From positions 181,598-245,597 of the forward strand of contig PLSD01000048.1 of assembly GCA_003164135.1 (NCBI GenBank): 64,000 nucleotides of DNA, written 5' to 3'. The translations under genes and the position numbers were made by a program. This DNA is from Acetobacteraceae bacterium (GTDB lineage Bacteria; Pseudomonadota; Alphaproteobacteria; Acetobacterales; Acetobacteraceae). This document shows positions 50,688 through 58,866 of the stretch, piece by piece. Numbering within the stretch: the stretch's first letter is position 1; each line of letters starts with the position of its first letter. The notes below the pieces were generated by a model. It worked only from the letters and a program-made list of their open reading frames with translations. It did not search any database and had not been told where the DNA came from.

Positions 50688-52054
50688 ACGCGGGCTTCGA
50701 CATCGCCATCATCGGCGCCGGGGTGGTTGGTTGCGCCGCGTTCCGGGAGTTCACCCTCGCCGGGCTGAATTGCGTGCTCATCGAGCGCGAGGCCGACATC
50801 ATCTCCGGCGCCAGCAAGGGCAACAGTGCCATATTGCATACGGGGTTTGACGCCACTCCCGGCAGCCTGGAAGTGGCCTGCATGCGGGAAGGTTACCGAA
50901 TCTACCGCGACATCCGCGAGCGCATGGGCCTGCCGCTGCTGGAAACCGGGGCGCTGGTGGTGGCCTGGAGCGAGGAGGAACTGGCGAAACTCCCCGGCAT
51001 CGTGGCGCAGGCGCATGAGAACGGCGTGCTTGATGTGGTGCAGATCAGCGCGGCGGATGTCCTCGCCCGCGAGCCTGGGTTGGCCGCCAACGTTAAAGGC
51101 GGGGTCTGGGTTCCTGGCGAGGCGCTCATCGACCCGTGGTCCGCGCCGCTGGCTTATGCGCTACAGGCGCTGGGCAATGGCGGCACGCTGCGGCTCAACG
51201 CGGAGGTCACCGGCGGCAGTTTTGCGGACGACGCCTGGACCCTGGCGATACAGGACGCCGCGCCGGTCACCGCGCGCATTGTGCTCAACTGTGCCGGTAA
51301 TTATGGCGATATCGTCGAGGCCATCGTCCGCCCCAGCCCCTTCACCGTCACTCCGCGCAAGGGCCAGTTCGTGGTTTACGACAAGGCCGCCTATAATCTG
51401 GTCAACGCGATCATCCTGCCGGTGCCCACCGCGCGCACCAAAGGCATCGTCATCACCCGCACCGCGTTTGGCAATCTGCTGGTCGGCCCCACCGCCGAGG
51501 ACCAGGAGGAGCGGCGCCTCGCCACCGTGGAGAGCGCCACCCTGCAAGCCTTGCATGAGGCCGGGTGCCGCATGCTGCCAGCACTTGCGGGCATGGAGGT
51601 CACCACTGCCTACGCAGGCTTGCGGCCCGCCACGCAGTTCAAGGATTATCAGATCGAGGCGCTGCCCACGCAAAACTGGATCACCGTGGGCGGTATCCGC
51701 TCCACGGGCTTAACCGGCGCGCTCGGCATCGCCCGGCATGTGCGCGGCTTGTATGAGCAACATTTTGGCGCGCTGACGCCATTGCCCAATCCCCTTTGGC
51801 CCAGCGTGCCAAACCTCACCGAGGCCCTGCCGCGCCCCTACGCGCAGCCCGGCCGCTCGGAGATCATCTGCCATTGCGAGCTGGTTACCAGCGGCGAGAT
51901 TACCGCCGCGCTGGCCGGCCCGCTTCCCGCCGGGTCCATCGGCGGGTTGCGAAGGCGCACCCGCTGCATGATGGGCCGCTGCCAGGGGTTTTATTGCAGC
52001 CGCCGCGTGCTGGAACTGGCGGCGCCGCACATTCCCGGTCTCACCAATGCCTGA
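50684..52054 (+). CDS. FAD-dependent glycerol-3-phosphate dehydrogenase-like oxidoreductase (GlpA type)
   Basis: A 456-residue DAO-family flavoprotein. The dinucleotide loop is DIAIIGAGVVGCAAFREF, followed by SGASKGNSAILHTGFDA. The C-terminus has a BFD-like [2Fe-2S] binding segment with four cysteines (ICHCELV and TRCMMGRCQGFYC), as in GlpA. The likely reaction is sn-glycerol 3-phosphate to dihydroxyacetone phosphate; 2-hydroxyacid oxidation is the main alternative. The initiation codon is GTG at 50684, overlapping the previous stop. It overlaps the next flavoprotein gene by 8 bp, suggesting the two form one complex. Confidence 0.85.
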   Translation: MNAGFDIAIIGAGVVGCAAFREFTLAGLNCVLIEREADIISGASKGNSAILHTGFDATPGSLEVACMREGYRIYRDIRERMGLPLLETGALVVAWSEEELAKLPGIVAQAHENGVLDVVQISAADVLAREPGLAANVKGGVWVPGEALIDPWSAPLAYALQALGNGGTLRLNAEVTGGSFADDAWTLAIQDAAPVTARIVLNCAGNYGDIVEAIVRPSPFTVTPRKGQFVVYDKAAYNLVNAIILPVPTARTKGIVITRTAFGNLLVGPTAEDQEERRLATVESATLQALHEAGCRMLPALAGMEVTTAYAGLRPATQFKDYQIEALPTQNWITVGGIRSTGLTGALGIARHVRGLYEQHFGALTPLPNPLWPSVPNLTEALPRPYAQPGRSEIICHCELVTSGEITAALAGPLPAGSIGGLRRRTRCMMGRCQGFYCSRRVLELAAPHIPGLTNA

Positions 52055-53240
52055 CGTCACCATCATTGGCGCCGGCCCCGCGGGCCTCACCGCCGCCCGC
52101 GTGCTGGTGCAAGCCGGTGTCCGCGATGTGCAGGTGCTGGAGCGCAATCCGCAACCCGGCGGCCTGCCGCGTTTTTGTGACCACCCCGGCTGGGGCGTGT
52201 GGGATTTGCACCGCTTTTACAACGGGCCACGCTATGCCGCCGAGTTGGTCCGCCGCGCGGCGGGTGCGAATATCCGCACCAACGTCACCGTCACCGCGCT
52301 GGGTGAAGGCGGAACGCTCCACCTCAGCACAATTGACGGCCCGGAAGTGCTGGAGGGCGGCATCGTGCTGCTTGCCACCGGCATCCGCGAAAAACCCCGC
52401 GGTGCGCGGCTGGTTTCTGGCACGCGCCCGTGGGGGGTGACCACCACCGGCGCCTTCCAGGAAATGGCGCAGGCGGGACAAATTCCATTCCGCCGCCCGG
52501 TCATTATCGGCTCGGAACTCGTCGCCTTTTCTGCTTTGCTCACCGCCCGCCACGCTGGCATTAAGCCCGTGGCCATGGTGGAGCCCGGCCCGCGCATTCT
52601 CGCCCGCCGCCCCGGTGATTTGTTCGCGCGCGCGGTGTTTGGTGTGCCGGTGCGCACCAACACCAGGCTGGTGGCGATCCAGGGCATCGACCGCGTGGAA
52701 GCGGTGGTGCTGGAGCGCAACGGCCAATGCGAGGAGGTGCCCTGCGACGGCGTGATCTTCACCGGCCAGTTTACCCCGGAAGCCTGGCTCCCGCGCAGCG
52801 CCGGGCTGGAAATAGACCCCGCCACCGGCGGCCCGGCCATCGATAATTTCTTCCGCTGCGCCGATCCCGCCTATTTCGCCACCGGCAATTTGCTCCGCCC
52901 GGTGGAGCACTCCGGTTTCGCCGCCCTGGAAGGGGCGCGCGCCGCCACGCAAATCCTGCGCGCCCTGCGCGGCGAACTACCCGATGCAGCAGCCGCCATC
53001 CCCGTCACGGCGGGCGGCGCGATGCGCTACATCTACCCGCAGCGCGTCATCCTGGACGGCACGCAAATCCAACTCTTCGGCCGCGCCGTGCACGCCCACA
53101 AAGGCCGCCTGCGGGTCATGGCCGATGACACCCTCGTTTACGAACGCCTGATAAAAGTGCTGCCCGAGCGCCGCATCAGCCTTACCCTGCCCGGCGCCGC
53201 CCTGGCGGGCCATAAATCTCTCTCCGTCATCCTGGATTAG
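52047..53240 (+). CDS. NAD(P)/FAD-dependent oxidoreductase (GlpB/HcnB-like subunit)
   Basis: A 397-residue pyridine-nucleotide-disulfide-type flavoprotein. The FAD loop is DVTIIGAGPAGLTAARVLVQAG, with a second dinucleotide region around RRPVIIGSELVAFSALLTARHAG and the closing motif ADPAYFATGNLLRPVEHSGFAALEG. It lacks a CxxC redox pair. In this gene order it is probably the partner subunit of the GlpA-like protein, passing electrons to a quinone or other acceptor. About 85 C-terminal residues (YIYPQRVILDGTQIQLFG...) form an extra beta-rich part I do not recognise. Confidence 0.85.
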   Translation: MPDVTIIGAGPAGLTAARVLVQAGVRDVQVLERNPQPGGLPRFCDHPGWGVWDLHRFYNGPRYAAELVRRAAGANIRTNVTVTALGEGGTLHLSTIDGPEVLEGGIVLLATGIREKPRGARLVSGTRPWGVTTTGAFQEMAQAGQIPFRRPVIIGSELVAFSALLTARHAGIKPVAMVEPGPRILARRPGDLFARAVFGVPVRTNTRLVAIQGIDRVEAVVLERNGQCEEVPCDGVIFTGQFTPEAWLPRSAGLEIDPATGGPAIDNFFRCADPAYFATGNLLRPVEHSGFAALEGARAATQILRALRGELPDAAAAIPVTAGGAMRYIYPQRVILDGTQIQLFGRAVHAHKGRLRVMADDTLVYERLIKVLPERRISLTLPGAALAGHKSLSVILD

Positions 53241-53241
53241 C

Positions 53242-54654
53242 ATGTATCCCATCCTCGCCATCGACCAGGGCACCACCTCGACCAAAGCCTATTTGCGCCA
53301 CGCGGACGGCAGCACGCACCTCATCGGCAACCGCACCCACCGGCAGATTCGCCCCAACCCCGGCTGGGTGGAGCACGACGCACTAGAACTGCTGGAAAAC
53401 ATCCGCGCCCTGCTGCTGGAAGCCGGGCCGTTTGCCCGCCTCGGCCTCGCCAACCAGGGGGAAACCGTTGTGGCGTGGGACGCGCAAACCAAGCGCCCGC
53501 TGTACAACGCCATCGTGTGGCAGGACGACCGCACCAGCCCCGAGACCGAGCGCCTGAAAGCCGAGGGCCAGGAAGCGCTCACTTTGTCGCGCGCCGGCCT
53601 GCCGCTGGACCCGTATTTCTCCGCCACCAAACTGCGCTGGCTGCTCGACAACGCCCCCGATGCCCGCGACCTGCACCGCCAGGGCCGCCTACGCCTTGGC
53701 ACCAGCGACGCATTTTTCATCGACAGCCTCACCGGAGTTTTCGCCACCGACGTCTCCACCGCCTCGCGCACCAGCCTGCTCAACCTGCGCAGCCTGCAGT
53801 GGGATCCAACCCTGTGCGAACTGTTCGGCGTGCCGGTGGAGTGCTTGGCCCAGGTACGCCCCACCGCCGGTGACTTCGGCCGGCTGCCCAACGGCGCCAC
53901 CCTGGCCGCCAGCGCCGTGGACCAGCAAGCCGCCCTGTTCGGCCACGGCTGCCAGCAACCCGGCGACATCAAAATAACCTTCGGCACGGGGGCGTTCGCG
54001 TTGGGGCTGACCGGCGCCGCCCCGGTGATGGACGGCAAAACCGGCCTGCTCCCCACCGCCGCCTGGCAGATCGGCACCGCCGCCCCGCAATACGCGCTGG
54101 ACGGCGGCATCCTCACCGCCGGTTCCGCGCTGGAATGGCTGCGCGACATCGGCCTGCTCACCGATTTCGCTGAAATCGACACCCTGGACGGCCCGTCCGC
54201 CGCCGCGCAAGGCGTGTTCTTTGTCCCAGCACTTGCAGGTCTCGGCTGCCCCTACTGGGACCGCACCGCCCGCGGCGCCTGGTTCGGCCTGGGCCTGGAA
54301 ACCCCGCGCGCCGCGCTCATCCGCGCCGTGGTGGAAGGCATCGCCCTGCGCGCCGCCCAACTCGCCACCGCCTTCGCCCAAGCCTCCCCACTCGGCCGCG
54401 TCTCCATCGACGGCGGCCTGAGCCGCAGCAGCTACTTCACCCAATTCCTCGCCAACGCACTCAGCCACCCCATCAGCATCGCCACCAGCGCCGACCTCAC
54501 CGCGCTCGGCATGCTGCAACTCTGCGAAGCGCTGGACGGCACCCCGCGCGCCGCCGAACAAGACTGGCACGTGGTGGAACCCGAAGCAGGCGATTTTGCC
54601 GCCATCCGCACCCAATTCGCAACCGCCGTCGACCGCACACGCGGCGGGCTTTGA
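53242..54654 (+). CDS. glpK: FGGY-family carbohydrate kinase, glycerol kinase-like
   Basis: A 470-residue sugar kinase. PHOSPHATE-1-type motif ILAIDQGTTSTKAYL at the N-terminus; NAIVWQDDRTSP is the substrate region as in glycerol kinase; the adenosine motif includes IKITFGTGAFALG and SIDGGLSRSSYFTQFLAN. Glycerol kinase is the best guess given GlpA/GlpB-like genes directly upstream, 1 bp away. It is shorter than typical GlpK (about 500), so another polyol kinase is possible. Last gene of the operon; a strong hairpin terminator follows at 54672. Confidence 0.82.
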   Translation: MYPILAIDQGTTSTKAYLRHADGSTHLIGNRTHRQIRPNPGWVEHDALELLENIRALLLEAGPFARLGLANQGETVVAWDAQTKRPLYNAIVWQDDRTSPETERLKAEGQEALTLSRAGLPLDPYFSATKLRWLLDNAPDARDLHRQGRLRLGTSDAFFIDSLTGVFATDVSTASRTSLLNLRSLQWDPTLCELFGVPVECLAQVRPTAGDFGRLPNGATLAASAVDQQAALFGHGCQQPGDIKITFGTGAFALGLTGAAPVMDGKTGLLPTAAWQIGTAAPQYALDGGILTAGSALEWLRDIGLLTDFAEIDTLDGPSAAAQGVFFVPALAGLGCPYWDRTARGAWFGLGLETPRAALIRAVVEGIALRAAQLATAFAQASPLGRVSIDGGLSRSSYFTQFLANALSHPISIATSADLTALGMLQLCEALDGTPRAAEQDWHVVEPEAGDFAAIRTQFATAVDRTRGGL

Positions 54655-54671
54655 GGGTTTGGTTTTAAGTT

Positions 54672-54703
54672 AGGCCAAGGGGCAGAGCCCCTTGGCCTTC
54701 TTT
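54672..54703 (+). terminator. Terminator of the Lon/glycerol operon, solo A-type hairpin
   Basis: Stem AGGCCAAGGGGC/GCCCCTTGGCCT (12 bp) with AGA loop, followed by TCTTT. The core is identical to hairpin A of the five-hairpin repeat. It begins 17 bp after the kinase stop and may also end transcripts coming from tRNA-Gln on the other strand. Confidence 0.85.
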
Positions 54704-54743
54704 AAGACCAACCCTCAAAAACCCACCGCGTGTGCATGGAAAC

Positions 54744-54818
54744 TGGCTGGGACGGGAGGATTCGAACCTCCGAATGGCGGAATCAAAGTCCGCTGCCTTA
54801 CCACTTGGCGACGTCCCA
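54744..54818 (-). tRNA. tRNA-Gln (anticodon TTG)
   Basis: A complete 75-nt cloverleaf on the minus strand. The acceptor TGGGACG pairs with CGTCCCA, followed by G and an encoded CCA. The D-loop contains AAGTGGTAAGGC, the anticodon loop is CTTTGAT with TTG, and the T-loop is GGTTCGAATCC. It lies 11 bp downstream of ispE on the same strand, probably in the same transcript. Confidence 0.97.
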
Positions 54819-54829
54819 ATGCGCCCTGC

Positions 54830-55681
54830 TCATATGTCAGCGAGGGCGGGGTCGTAAAGCCCCCCGCCCCAGGACCACCAGTCCGGCTGGTCTACCGCCA
54901 ACGCCGCCGCCGCAAGCTCCGCTGCTTCCGGCGTGGCAAAAATGGCAAAGCAGGTCGCGCCGGAGCCGCTCATCCGCGCCAGCAGCGCGCCGGGCAGTGC
55001 CGCCAGCACGTCCAGCACCTCGCCGATCACCGGCTGAATCCCGGTTGCCGCCGCCTGCAGGTCGTTGGTGCAGCGCGCGAGGTCAACCGCCATCGCCGCC
55101 GCATCGGCCCAGCCATCCGGCAACTCAGCCGGCGGCGTAAATCCCCCCTGCCGGGCGCGGAACACCGCCGGTGTCGGCACCGCGATACCTGGGTTCACCA
55201 GCATTATGCCGAATCGGGGCAGAATCGGCGCCGACTCGAGAATCTCGCCGATTCCCCGCATCCGCGCCGGAGCTGACTCCAAACAAACCGGCACATCCGC
55301 CCCCAACCCCAGAGCGATCTCGTGTAGCGGCGTCTCAATGCCCCAGTACCGCGCCAGCAGCCGCAACGCCGCCGCCGCATCGGCGGAGCCGCCGCCAATC
55401 CCCGACGCCACTGGCAAATTCTTCTCCAAAAACAGCGCCGCATGCCCGTCGGGCCGTAGCGCCCGCGCCGCGCGCAGCAGCAGATTATCGGTTTCCGCCC
55501 CCAACACCCCGCCAAACCGCCCGGAAATCTCCAGGCTCATGGCCTCACCCGGCGCCACGCCCACCACATCCCCCACGGCGGGAAACACCGCCAGACTGTC
55601 CAGCAGATGGTAACCATCCGCCCGCTTGCCCGTGACATGCAGGAACAAGTTCACCTTCGCCGGTGCAAATCGCCGCAGCAT
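54830..55681 (-). CDS. ispE: 4-diphosphocytidyl-2-C-methyl-D-erythritol kinase
   Basis: GHMP kinase of the MEP isoprenoid pathway; 283 residues. The ATP loop is PVASGIGGGSADAAAALRLL. The N-terminal AKVNLFLHVTGKRADGYHLLDSLAVF and the C-terminal ARMSGSGATCFAIF complete the three GHMP motifs. ATG at 55681 overlaps the TPR stop by one base (TGATG); a GTG three bases earlier is an alternative. The order TPR protein-ispE-tRNA-Gln resembles a conserved gammaproteobacterial neighbourhood in which lolB also appears; lolB is absent here. Confidence 0.96.
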   Translation of the reverse strand: MLRRFAPAKVNLFLHVTGKRADGYHLLDSLAVFPAVGDVVGVAPGEAMSLEISGRFGGVLGAETDNLLLRAARALRPDGHAALFLEKNLPVASGIGGGSADAAAALRLLARYWGIETPLHEIALGLGADVPVCLESAPARMRGIGEILESAPILPRFGIMLVNPGIAVPTPAVFRARQGGFTPPAELPDGWADAAAMAVDLARCTNDLQAAATGIQPVIGEVLDVLAALPGALLARMSGSGATCFAIFATPEAAELAAAALAVDQPDWWSWGGGLYDPALADI

Positions 55682-57387
55682 CACGAAACCGGCGGAAAAT
55701 TCTGCTGCAGTTTCGCCTTCAGCTCAGCCGCCAGCTTCGCGTCCGGCCCCAGTGAGAGTGCCCGCTGCCACTGATACGCGGCCTGCAGCTTCTGCCCCGC
55801 CTGCCAGAACGCATCGCCCAGATGCCCGTTCACCTCGGCATCGTCGGGGTCCAGCTGTACCGCCTGGGTGAGCAGCCCCAGCGCCGTTTGGGTGTGCCCC
55901 TGCTTCAGGTTCACAAAACCCAGCGAGTCGATCACCGCGCCATCATTAGGGTCCAGCGCCACCGCACGTTCCAGCAGGGCATGCGCCTGGTCCAGTTTTT
56001 CCCCATGCAGCGCCCAGCTATAGCCGATGTAGTTCAGCACGTACGGCTGGTTCGGCCCCAGCGCCTGCGCTTCCAGCATGTCCGGCTCGGCCGCCGCCCA
56101 GTCGTTCACGCTATCCTCGCAAATCCCACGGTCAAAAAACAACGACCACGCAGCCGGCGGCGGCGGGCTGCCAATCGCCACAATCGCCTTGCTGTAATAG
56201 GGTATCGCCGCCTGCATCTCATTGGCCGCGCGCAGCATATCGCCTGCATTGGCCAGCAGGCCGGGGTCCTGCGGTGACATCGCGATCAACTTGTCCAGCA
56301 TCGCCACCGCATCCGCCGGGCGGCCCAGCGCCGAGAGTAAATTCGCCTGCTGCAACGCCGCCGGGGCAAACAGCGCATCGTCCGGCGTCACCGGCGCCAG
56401 GCTGGCCAGCGCATTTTGCATCTGCACCGGCGTCGGCGTGGCGGAAGGATTATCGCTCGCCGCCAGCGTATCCGCCAGCAACAGCCGCGCTGCGGTTAAA
56501 TCCGGCCGGAGCTGCAGGGCATAACGCAAAAACACCGTGCGCAGGAACGTCGCGGCCGGCTGGTTCAGCGACCCCGCCAACGTGAGATACGCCTCCGCCA
56601 GCCCCTGCACCGGGCTCGCCACCACCGGCTCGGCGATCCGCGCCTGCAACCCCGGGAGCGCCATCTGCAAATCTGGGTGTGCCTGCACCAGCGAGTCCAG
56701 CTCCTGCGCCGCCAGCGCCGCCTGCCCCTGCCGCGCCTGCCAGCTCGCCAAAATCTGCGCCAGCCGCAAATTCGGCTGCCCGTTGCTCACGGCACCATAA
56801 TACTGCGCCGCATCGTTGGTATCATGCCCCGCGTCGGCGATCATCGCCGCGTTAAGCACATAAACCGGCGCAAAAGCCCCGGTGTTGAAATACGGCTGCA
56901 AGCCTTTCAGCGCCGCTTGCGTATTGCCCTGTCCGAACCTGGACCACCCCACCAGCAGCGGTTTTATCAACCCCACCAGCTCATCCTGCGGCAGGCCGGC
57001 GTAAATTGTCCCCGCCTTCTCGTAATCGCCGTTTAGCGCCGCCTGGTTCCCCAGCAGCATCAGCGCCAGCGCATTGCCGGAAAGCTGTGGCGCCAGATCC
57101 TGCGCCTGATCCTGCGCCTGGGCGCCGCCCGCCTGCACCGCGGCCAGAAACCCCTGCCCGATCATCGTCTGATTGCCCGGCGCCGCCTGCAACGCCAGCC
57201 CATAATATTTCGCCGCCGCATCAGGGTCGTTGCGCGCATCGGCATAATGCGCCGCCAGAAACGCGCCATAGGCACCATTGGGGGGCGGGTAGCTTGCCGC
57301 GCCGCTCGGCCCCGCCGCCGCGCAAGCCGAAAGCGTGATACAAACGGCCACGGCGCCACGACGGCTCAACTGGGAAATTCTATCCAT
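55681..57387 (-). CDS. Tetratricopeptide-repeat lipoprotein
   Basis: A 568-residue protein with a lipobox (ITLSAC, Cys22) after a basic start, then an array of helix-turn-helix TPR units. Clear repeats include AFLAAHYADARNDPDAAAKYYGLAL near residue 45 (two blocks) and, at the C-terminal end, LLERAVALDPNDGAVIDSLGFVNLKQGHTQTALGLLTQAVQLDPDDAEVNGHLGDAFWQAGQ in successive units. It probably acts as an outer- or inner-membrane-anchored scaffold in the periplasm. It is coupled to ispE and is the first gene of the TPR-ispE-tRNA-Gln unit. Confidence 0.88.
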   Translation of the reverse strand: MDRISQLSRRGAVAVCITLSACAAAGPSGAASYPPPNGAYGAFLAAHYADARNDPDAAAKYYGLALQAAPGNQTMIGQGFLAAVQAGGAQAQDQAQDLAPQLSGNALALMLLGNQAALNGDYEKAGTIYAGLPQDELVGLIKPLLVGWSRFGQGNTQAALKGLQPYFNTGAFAPVYVLNAAMIADAGHDTNDAAQYYGAVSNGQPNLRLAQILASWQARQGQAALAAQELDSLVQAHPDLQMALPGLQARIAEPVVASPVQGLAEAYLTLAGSLNQPAATFLRTVFLRYALQLRPDLTAARLLLADTLAASDNPSATPTPVQMQNALASLAPVTPDDALFAPAALQQANLLSALGRPADAVAMLDKLIAMSPQDPGLLANAGDMLRAANEMQAAIPYYSKAIVAIGSPPPPAAWSLFFDRGICEDSVNDWAAAEPDMLEAQALGPNQPYVLNYIGYSWALHGEKLDQAHALLERAVALDPNDGAVIDSLGFVNLKQGHTQTALGLLTQAVQLDPDDAEVNGHLGDAFWQAGQKLQAAYQWQRALSLGPDAKLAAELKAKLQQNFPPVS

Positions 57388-57528
57388 CGTCCCGGTGTAG
57401 CAGCGCCTCCCGATACGGCAAAGCTCCCGTTTTCATCTCTGGCTTGTGAGCGTTCGCGGGCTGCGTTACGCTTTGGTGAAGCTGGCGGCGGCGCCATGGA
57501 CTAACCAGCTTCTAGGAATATTCCGCGC

Positions 57529-57567
57529 ATGACCCCCAGGCTTTGTATGACCGCAGGCTTTGTATGA
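57529..57567 (+). promoter_or_regulatory. 12-codon upstream ORF overlapping the apaG start
   Basis: Reads MTPRLCMTAGFV and stops at a TGA sharing two bases with the apaG ATG (ATGA). It consists of the first two units of the tandem repeat at 57529-57579. Its own ribosome site is weak (AGGA about 12 bases upstream). A coupling or attenuating role for apaG is inferred. Confidence 0.35.
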
Positions 57568-57579
57568 CCCCAGGCTTTC
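57529..57579 (+). repeat. Tandem repeat of the apaG start region (three units)
   Basis: Units of 18, 17 and about 15 bp, each starting ATGACC and continuing (C/G)CAGGCTTT. Each unit carries its own ATG, and the AGG six bases before the next ATG acts as a ribosome site. Only the third ATG (57564) is in frame with apaG. Confidence 0.85.
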
Positions 57580-57968
57580 AGGCAACCACCGCCGGCATCA
57601 CCGTCACGGTGCGGGTTTTCTATCTGGCCGACCAGTCAGACCCCGAGGCCGCGCGCTTCACCTGGGCCTACCGCGTCACCATCGCCAACGGCAGCCCGAT
57701 TACCGTGCAGTTGCTCCGCCGCACCTGGCACATTACCGATGCCCACGGCCGCACCCAGCATGTGCACGGTGAGGGCGTGATCGGCGAAACCCCGGTGCTG
57801 GAGCCTGGCGAAAGCTTTGAATACACCTCGGGCACGCCGCTCTCCACGCCATCAGGCTTCATGACTGGGCAGTACCACATGCTCGCGGTGGACGAGGACC
57901 GCCAGTTCGACATCGCGATTCCCACCTTCAGCCTGGACAGCCCGCACCAGAACACGCGGCTGCATTAA
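57564..57968 (+). CDS. apaG: ApaG domain protein
   Basis: A 134-residue immunoglobulin-like beta-sandwich protein. It has all ApaG landmarks: VRVFYLADQSDPEAARFTWAY, VQLLRRTWHITDAHG, VHGEGVIGETPVLEPGESFEY and TPSGFMTGQYHMLAVD. In enterobacteria ApaG mutants are altered in cobalt resistance and magnesium efflux; the biochemical function is unsettled. The start is the third of three repeated ATG triplets, preceded by AGG at six bases. A 12-codon upstream ORF ends on it. Confidence 0.93.
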   Translation: MTPGFQATTAGITVTVRVFYLADQSDPEAARFTWAYRVTIANGSPITVQLLRRTWHITDAHGRTQHVHGEGVIGETPVLEPGESFEYTSGTPLSTPSGFMTGQYHMLAVDEDRQFDIAIPTFSLDSPHQNTRLH

Positions 57969-58142
57969 AATCACATTGCCGGGTTGCGGGTTTTTCATCC
58001 TTGCCCATATCGCAATTTAGGGGTTCACTCATCGCTCTGCGTTTTTCCACGGGCAGACTGATCCGTACCCGAGGTTAAAACGTAGAATATATCCGTGCCC
58101 GAACAACCGGGCTCTTAAAAATACCGCAGACGGAGACCCGCC

Positions 58143-58781
58143 TTGAACGTCGTCACATCGAAAGCCAAGCTCACCAAGGCGCGTGCGCCAAAAAAACCCA
58201 GCCGCGCGGACGCTGAATCCGCCGTCCGCACACTGCTGCTCTGGGCTGGCGAAGACCCCGACCGCGAGGGCCTGAAGGACACCCCCGGCCGCGTCGTGCG
58301 CTCGTATGAGGAATTTTTCCGTGGCTACGCCGAGGACCCGGTCGCTTTGCTCGCCCGCACCTTCGAGGAAATCGAGGGCTATGACGAAATGGTCGTGCTG
58401 CGTGACATCCGCATCGAGAGCCATTGCGAACACCACATGGTCCCCATCATCGGCAAGGCGCATGTCGCCTATTTGCCCGGCACCCGCGTCGTCGGCATCT
58501 CCAAACTCGCCCGCGTGGTGGACGCCTACGCCCACCGCTTCCAGATCCAGGAAAAAATGACGGCGCAGATCGCCAATACCATCAACGACGTGCTGCAACC
58601 GCGCGGCGTCGCCGTGGTCATCGAGGCCGGGCACCAGTGCATGTCCACCCGCGGCGTGCATAAGCCGGGCGCCAGCATGGTGACGAGCCGCATGCTCGGC
58701 GCCTTCCGCGACGACCCCTCCACCCGCCGCGAATTTTTGGCGATGATCTCGCCGCGCAGTTGCTCATCGGTGGAGTCATAG
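58143..58781 (+). CDS. folE: GTP cyclohydrolase I
   Basis: First enzyme of folate synthesis (GTP to dihydroneopterin triphosphate); 212 residues. Zinc ligands are Cys95 and His98 in ESHCEHHM and Cys166 in [29 protein letters not shown] and [12 protein letters not shown] complete the family blocks. Initiation is TTG at 58143, supported by GGAG seven bases upstream; the N-terminal extension is Lys/Ala-rich. The 174-bp gap before it has an AT-rich TAGAATATAT that may be a -10. A terminator follows at 58822. Confidence 0.97.
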   Translation: MNVVTSKAKLTKARAPKKPSRADAESAVRTLLLWAGEDPDREGLKDTPGRVVRSYEEFFRGYAEDPVALLARTFEEIEGYDEMVVLRDIRIESHCEHHMVPIIGKAHVAYLPGTRVVGISKLARVVDAYAHRFQIQEKMTAQIANTINDVLQPRGVAVVIEAGHQCMSTRGVHKPGASMVTSRMLGAFRDDPSTRREFLAMISPRSCSSVES

Positions 58782-58821
58782 TCCCGCCGCACGTTGCCCG
58801 AAGCTGCATTCACGGTTAAGC

Positions 58822-58847
58822 ACGGCCGGACCATATCCGGCCGTTTT
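58822..58847 (+). terminator. Intrinsic terminator of folE
   Basis: Stem ACGGCCGGA/TCCGGCCGT with a 5-nt loop (CCATA), followed by TTT, 40 bp after the folE stop. Confidence 0.8.
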
Positions 58848-58866
58848 AACTTGGGGATGAACCATT

